Positions 58,801 through 64,000 of a stretch of DNA of 64,000 nucleotides are shown here, piece after piece; position 1 is the first letter of the stretch, and each line of letters begins with the position of its first letter. The translations under genes were made by a program, and so were the position numbers. This DNA comes from Pseudoips prasinana (Eukaryota > Arthropoda > Insecta > Lepidoptera > Nolidae). The DNA is taken from the NCBI GenBank assembly GCA_951640165.1, contig OX621242.1, positions 12,641,501-12,705,500 of the forward strand, in the 5' to 3' direction. The notes beneath the pieces were generated by a model. That model was not told the origin of the DNA and made no database searches. It saw only the letters and a program-made list of their open reading frames with translations.

Positions 58801-60527
58801 GAGACTTGTTCGGAGTTATTATATAGTTATTGAAAATTTTTATTCGTCTAAGGAAGAGCCATTGCGCAGGGTGTAATTTGCAATACAATTGCCCTTTCTA
58901 AAACTTTTGTCTTTGCGCATAAACTATTAGATCACACATTTCCTTATGAAGAAAAAATATTCCTGAGGCACTATATTTTTGTTAAATGTTTGGTATTTAG
59001 TTTATGCAATCTGTGATACTGATCCCATTAACATTCGAAAATTGGGCATTTACGCGATGATATAACTTGTCAGGTGTATTGTATTTTTGTGTTCTTCCTA
59101 GACCTAACTGAGAGGATTATGCCAACAACCACTGGAAAATAAACATAAAACGTTATTACATTGTACACCTGACATAAATAGGTAAGTTGAGTGTGTTGTG
59201 GCCAAAGGTAATTTATTTCGTAAACGCAGTAAATCCGTCTCCACGTAATGTATGAGGTGAAAAAAGGGTTAGAATGCCTCAGCTTAGCGGTTAAATAGTG
59301 GCATCATTAATGCAACATGGCAAAGTGAAGCCGAGAGTAATCATGTTTTATGGACTCTTCGTCACTGACGTTATCCATGTTGGGAATCGTATATTTGGTT
59401 TGCACTTAGAAATACCAACAACTCACTAATACAACATTTCTGACACATTCTTATGTCCTCGTTGTAAAATCATTTCTCAAAGAACATAAATACCTACTTA
59501 AATAAATTGTTTACTTTATGGCTAGGGGTTTGGTCCGAACGAAATCTCGCGCCCATTGAAAAACCTCTCGGCAGATAATGTTCAAACAGTATATGATCTC
59601 AAATAGCTTTATCATCTGTTTATACAACCCAGGTATGAATACAGGACCTCGTTATTTACAGTTGAATACCCTACCATTAGAACGACGAGGCAGGTCCCTA
59701 GAAAAACATGCTGCAAACTATGTTAGTTACAAAAGTACCTATGGAAGACGGACAGACAAACTTACGGATCACTGCGGTTCTAATAACTCTCTACTATATT
59801 TGTCCAAAGCGCTAAAAACCGTTGAAACTAATCCGAACCTTCGTTCTCACGTTCATTAGTTGTCGATGCATGATGAGCCTCTTGAGTGTGTAATTAACCT
59901 AATTCAATTTAAATCTTATCAATTATTCAAGTATTATCTATGTATTTAATAGGCGTTATTGACAATAAAATTGATGGAAAACATCATGTCAATTTTTTAT
60001 TAGTTTGTCCTTAGTTGATTGTTGTCAATTTTCCTCTTTTATATTGTAAGGGAAATGGACAAGAGGAATGTTTTAAATATAATCGGGGGACAATTTAATT
60101 TATTGACATCGTTTGTGTTTTGATCTCAAATTTCATTTGATTTGAAGGAAATAAGACCTTTACTGTATCCAAGAGGTGTAACCCATCTGATCTGGCCGGA
60201 GTGCTGCGAAGGAACTCGCGTGGTTCACTTTTCGCACCGAACAATCTATTACAAACGTTTCTGGGTCAGGTTGGTTGACGCTCTACCGGTGGTATCAGAA
60301 CGCCTAGATCCCCTGGTATCATCACGTATACAAGATATATAAGGATCCGATCTCACTTTAAATATTCACTCACAAAGCTTTCCTTTCTTTCAATGCACGG
60401 TTCCAAGGTCTTGTCAGCGTTGCTACCGCGGCCATGAAGAAAACGCATGTCTATACAGCGTCCGTCCAACACCCATGCTTGCAGTCACAGATTTATGTCT
60501 TTCGATGATTCCTGTTTATCTTATTTT
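58801..60527. other. AT-rich sequence with a SINE-like remnant
   Basis: No gene supported. On the minus strand at about 59618-59697, CGTCGTTCTAATGGTAGGGT followed by AGGTCCTGTATTCATACC is a decayed tRNA-like SINE head. Confidence 0.35.
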
Positions 60528-60675
60528 ATGGGCAGTGGTCATCCTAGTGTCAGTTGTCCAAGCCGCCCAGTAGGCTTTAACATGGCTTAACGACTGGTTT
60601 CTATTGACTGCAACAGGGACCGTGAGCTTTACGTGCCCTCCGAAGTACGGAGACGCTCAGAATTTAAACCACTTG
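60528..60675 (-). repeat. Dispersed repeat fragment (CTCCGAAGTACGGAGACGCTC)
   Basis: CCAAGCCGCCCAGTAGGC, CTTTACGTGCCCTCCGAAGT and ACGGAGACGCTCAGAA are colinear with 2262-2395 and inversely related to 15721-15868. This is the longest copy in this orientation. Confidence 0.55.
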
Positions 60676-61196
60676 GCGGTCACACATCTACACGTCATAT
60701 ACGTACATATGTCATATACGTACCTCCGGAATTAAATTAAATTTTATGTCTCATCTAAGCAAACCTTATTTAGAATTTTTCAGCAGATCAACTTTGCCAG
60801 TTAAATATTTGGTGCTTAGTCATTCATATATAATCAATGTTAATAATCGTATGACAGAATTTATCATTCGACGACTTAGACTAAAATAGCCTCTTATTCT
60901 CGGTACAAGAGGACGATGTTTTGTTGTTTCTGTAATCAGTGTGTAGACCTAATAATGAGCTATAGAATTAAATCAAAATCAGAATCATCAGTAAATTGTC
61001 TAATTATATAAAATTTACTGAAAACGATCGAATGAAAGGATCTTTATTTGTGTAATATTTTATAATTTAAAATTTAAATAGCGTCAAAAAAAAAAAGTTG
61101 CAACTTGGACCTTGACAGCGTCTTTATTACGTAAGCAGTATTTGCTTATTGCAAGTCTATCTACTAGCTTTGTGCTCACTGTGCGTTTATACATAA
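60676..61196. other. AT-rich sequence, nothing recognised
   Basis: No gene supported between the dispersed repeat and the Helitron terminus. Confidence 0.4.
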
Positions 61197-61523
61197 CTAG
61201 CTTTTGCCCGCGACTTCGTTCGCGTGGAATAGTGACTTCCGGCAGATTTTTGGTTTTACCCACATAGATCCCGTTCTCGCGGGATCTCTTCAAAAATGAA
61301 ATGTGGAAGATATTCTAGGGAACACTTCAAAAATCAACATAATGAGCTCTGCGTTTGAATTGAAGATATGTATACTCACTCAGGGCATTAAAGCCAAAAG
61401 GCGAAAATTTTATTTTTCCCTTATTTTCAAAATATTATTTTGATTTGCCATTTCTGAAAAAAATACTGTTTCTCCCTTGACAAATTTTCTATTATTTTAG
61501 GCTTTAAAGATTATTAAAGTTTC

Positions 61524-62295
61524 TCACACCAAGACATTTCTGTATACCACGTTTTTAGTTTTGCCATCCTTTGCAAAAACATATAGGTCTTGTGGTTTTG
61601 ACACTCTTGAGCACGCAACGTAGAGTTGTCCATGGGAGAAACAGTCTTTTTCAAGATGCACCCCCGCAACTTTAAGCGTTTGCCCTTGGGCTTTATTTAT
61701 GGTCATTGCAAACGCAGTTTTCAGCGGAAACTGAACTCTTTTGAATTGGAATGGCAAATCAGTTGGAATGATGGGAATGCGGGGAATAATTACAGTTTCG
61801 CCTTTTGCCATTCCAGTCATAATAACGGCTTTAATGACATTCCGTCCTAAATAGGTTACTTGTAACCGTGTGCCGTTACATAGCCTTGGTGGATCTAGGT
61901 TTCTCATAAGCATCACAGGAACTCCAACTTTCAGCCTCAACTTGTGAGAAGGCACTCCTGATAACGATAAAGGAGTTGAGAAACTCTGTTGGGTAAGATG
62001 TCACTTGCTCTGTATCCACGACGTTATCTACTGATAGATACTCGATGACATCTCCCTCTACGTCAGACATAAGTTGGTCATTTATCCGGCCTAATATTTC
62101 ATTTGTTGGGGCCAATATCGCCCTTTCGCATAACCATTCCCGATTTTCGATATTAGCGCGTAAATCCGGATAAACACTATTTTTTAAATTGTATGTTCTA
62201 TCCACAATTTGGCATAATTCGCTGCTCAGCGTGATCATACTCTCGGAGTCGGTAGGCATACGATCCTCGCCGATCTTCAGAAGAGTTAACGCCAT
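61524..62295 (-). pseudogene. Helitron PIF1-like helicase, C-terminal fragment, frameshifted
   Basis: About 257 codons encode the end of a Helitron Rep/helicase protein, which unwinds and transfers single strands during rolling-circle transposition. The first part (62295 to about 61972) carries ICE-like family motifs ending VDTEQVTSYPTEFLNS. After a shift at the AAA run 61969-61971 (TTT on the coding strand, one extra base by comparison with the family) the frame continues HKLRLKVGVPVMLMRNLDPP, RLCNGTRL, PRIPIIPTDLPFQFKR, AMTINKAQGQT (helicase motif V region) and LYVACSRV (motif VI), and ends near 61524. The Walker A and B motifs and the Rep nuclease are missing. The broad conservation beyond the single shift suggests a fairly recent copy. 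Confidence 0.85.
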
Positions 62296-62640
62296 CTATC
62301 GAGCATAGTGACAACTCGGATTATTTATCTATACTCCGTTCGGGCATTTTCTTTGTACTAAAAGTTTTATTATATTGATATTATTTTTTTTATACCTTTT
62401 TACTATTTATTTACTTTTTTCCGATGAATTAAAACAATAACATGAACCGAACTCGTGTAACGATCGACACCATTGCGCGATCACCAACTCGACATATAGT
62501 ACTAATAGAATTATCTATACTCCCTTAGAGCATTTTCTTTGTACTAAAAGTTGTATTATATTATATTTTCATACCTTTTTACTATTTATTTACATTATTC
62601 CGATGAATTTTCAGTACTGAATTGATGCCGACTCTTGACC
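62290..62640. repeat. Two tandem ~186-bp repeats within the Helitron
   Basis: Copy 1 (about 62290-62455) and copy 2 (about 62475-62640) share CTATACTCC, GCATTTTCTTTGTACTAAAA, TATACCTTTTTACTATTTAT and CCGATGAATT. The GCATTTTC blocks start at 62344 and 62530, an offset of 186 bp. The repeat lies upstream of the helicase remnant on the coding strand. Confidence 0.8.
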
Positions 62641-62786
62641 AATAGATGGCGCTGTATGTCCGGAATAAATTTTATTTTTTATTTTATTTTTTGTAATAAA
62701 AACTATCCTTTGTCCTTTCTCAAGTTCCAAACTATGTCTGTACCAAATTTCACACAAATCGGTTCAGTAGTTTAGGCGTGAAGCAA

Positions 62787-62812
62787 AGACAGACAGACAG
62801 ACAGACAGACAG
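62787..62812. repeat. (AGAC)n microsatellite
   Basis: Six AGAC units plus AG. In lepidopteran Helitrons this tract sits just inside the 5' end, and here it starts about 20 bp from it, which supports the assigned terminus. Confidence 0.9.
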
Positions 62813-62832
62813 ATATTATAAATTAGTTTGGA

Positions 62833-64000
62833 TAATATATTAAAATATACGTTTAAAAATAAATGTCGACTGGTGTCCGTGCAACAAATTCAATGCCCCA
62901 AAGACGTAATGTTTACATGATAATATATTTCGTGGGTCAAACAAAATCTATAACAATCAATCGGTTCACATGTGTAACAGTATAAAAAGTATCGGTCTAA
63001 AGTAGTTTAGATAAAAACAATCTTTGTCTTATCTAAAATGTCTTTCAATCATCATTCTTTTTGTAATTTATCAGTGGAGAATTTCTTTCAGTCGTATACA
63101 TTTGTATGGCTTCTCTCATTAGGTCAATAGGTCTACTGGCATTTCTTTATCTACTATAACAAATAAAGACATCGCCCGTCCATGGCCAGTATTTTTAAAC
63201 TCCAAGCTTTCCAGGCAAATAAATTGCTGCTCATAACGTTGTCCTCATTTGGCAGAATGGCTACCGTTGAGTTTTGTTACTTGGGCATTTATTTCAACAT
63301 TATATAGAACTGCGGGTCGTATAAATGCACCGTTGCACACCGGTCATTCACAATTCAGCATACTACCTATTATTATTATTCAAAATAGAACTTCCAACGA
63401 GAAACACTGTTTTTAAAAACTCCGTCTTAGTAACCGAGATGAATGTTTATAGAGTAAAATCACCAATGAGCATTAGGCCCGCGGCCTGCCTGATAATAAG
63501 TGATTATCGTTAACCACGGACACATGTATGCAATACCCAGGCATATCACCGATCCATCTCTAATAAATGAGCTCTGGTAACCTTACTGACCCACGGGAGT
63601 ACAAATAGCTGCGTCCATTCTCTACAATTAAGGTATATTTCCGGGTGACCTGATCTTGGATTGTGGCACGATGAAACATAAAAACTAGTTTGAGCTGAAC
63701 CAACATGACGTGAGGTTGCTATCAAGCCAGCAATGGTTTTGCTGACGACAATAAGAGTTATTTCTCTGCATGGCTAAAGACACTATACAACAACTATTGC
63801 AAATACAGAGTTGTATATTTTGACAGCTTGTGAAGAGGCATCGAGGAATCAGTATAACTGTGTTAAGTTCTTTGGTTTCCTGAAGACCGTAATTAAGATG
63901 TACAATTGCTATACCTAAACCGGAAAGTTTACTGAGAGAATCGTCGATATTTTATGGGCAAATAACATATAAATATTTATGCATTATTAATTATTTTATT
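62833..64000. other. AT-rich right edge, nothing recognised
   Basis: No gene supported; a 62-codon frame at 63325-63513 has no recognised domain. Confidence 0.4.

Larger units (their letters stand above)
61197..62832 (-). mobile_element. Internally deleted Helitron, 1.64 kb
   Basis: On the minus strand the element starts TCCAAACTAATTTATAATAT at 62832 after an A. It ends CGCGAACGAAGTCGCG, GGCAAAAG, CTAG at 61197 before a T. This gives the 5'-TC end, a GC-rich terminal hairpin close to the 3' end, a CTRR end and an A/T insertion site without duplication, all Helitron hallmarks. Inside are a GTCT/AGAC microsatellite, two tandem ~186-bp repeats and the C-terminal part of the helicase. The Rep domain and most helicase motifs are gone, so it is a deletion derivative. 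Confidence 0.75.

Noticed and set aside
60142..60342. 66-codon plus-strand frame as a gene
   Set aside because: It has slightly higher GC but no recognisable protein similarity or gene signals.
61626..61850. 74-codon plus-strand frame in the Helitron
   Set aside because: It is antisense to the helicase remnant, which shows the conserved motifs.

Overview
The window looks like an accessory, gene-poor stretch of an insect nuclear genome, most probably a moth or butterfly (Lepidoptera). It is AT-rich and has no operon-like packing. Almost everything recognisable is mobile-element debris of kinds common in lepidopteran genomes: tRNA-derived SINEs with B-box cores, Helitrons with a 5'-TC end and a CTAG end next to a GC-rich hairpin, a LINE 3' end followed by a TGA/ATG microsatellite, a cecropia-type mariner, and a dispersed repeat ending in GACTCGCACTTGGCCGG. 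The assignment rests on recalled repeat families, not on a search. No complete host gene can be supported; the window could be intergenic or lie inside large introns.

Layout. 1-7.8 kb: mostly unannotatable sequence, with a GC-rich patch at the left edge, a palindromic AACCGGTT site, one SINE and fragments of other repeats. 7.84-10.34 kb: a Penelope-like element made of two 5'-truncated copies head to head, giving a ~1.2 kb inverted repeat around a 22-bp spacer, with a 13-bp direct repeat on either side. Its ORFs carry the end of the reverse transcriptase (YVDD) and a GIY-YIG endonuclease. 10.3-21 kb: SINE, LINE and Helitron fragments, a ~0.59 kb dispersed repeat, and several old local duplications. 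21.16-21.71 kb: a 539-bp inverted-repeat element flanked by TTAA. 21.80-23.09 kb: a full-length mariner with 25-bp perfect terminal repeats, a TA duplication and an uninterrupted 339-codon DD34D transposase, the only intact protein gene seen. 23.26-25.26 kb: five degenerate copies of one ~100-140 bp motif plus a 31-bp tandem repeat.

25-61 kb: long featureless AT-rich stretches with small non-autonomous elements: a 135-bp hairpin MITE with TA duplications, a nested MITE at 31.2-31.9 kb, a 68-bp hAT-like MITE with a 9-bp duplication, a 169-bp mini-Helitron, scattered SINEs, local duplications at 33.4-34.9 kb and 38.8-39.3 kb, and a 92-codon LINE 3' end at 39.8-40.1 kb. A TATA box followed by a short ORF and a consensus GTAAGT donor at 52.4-52.5 kb is the best, still weak, candidate for a host transcript start. 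61.20-62.83 kb: a 1.6-kb internally deleted Helitron with both termini and a frameshifted C-terminal PIF1-like helicase.

The genes do not form a pathway; each belongs to a separate transposon. The autonomous machinery present is one apparently intact mariner transposase. The Penelope, Helitron and LINE coding regions are all incomplete. The most unusual object is the long Penelope palindrome, which would fold into long double-stranded RNA if transcribed.
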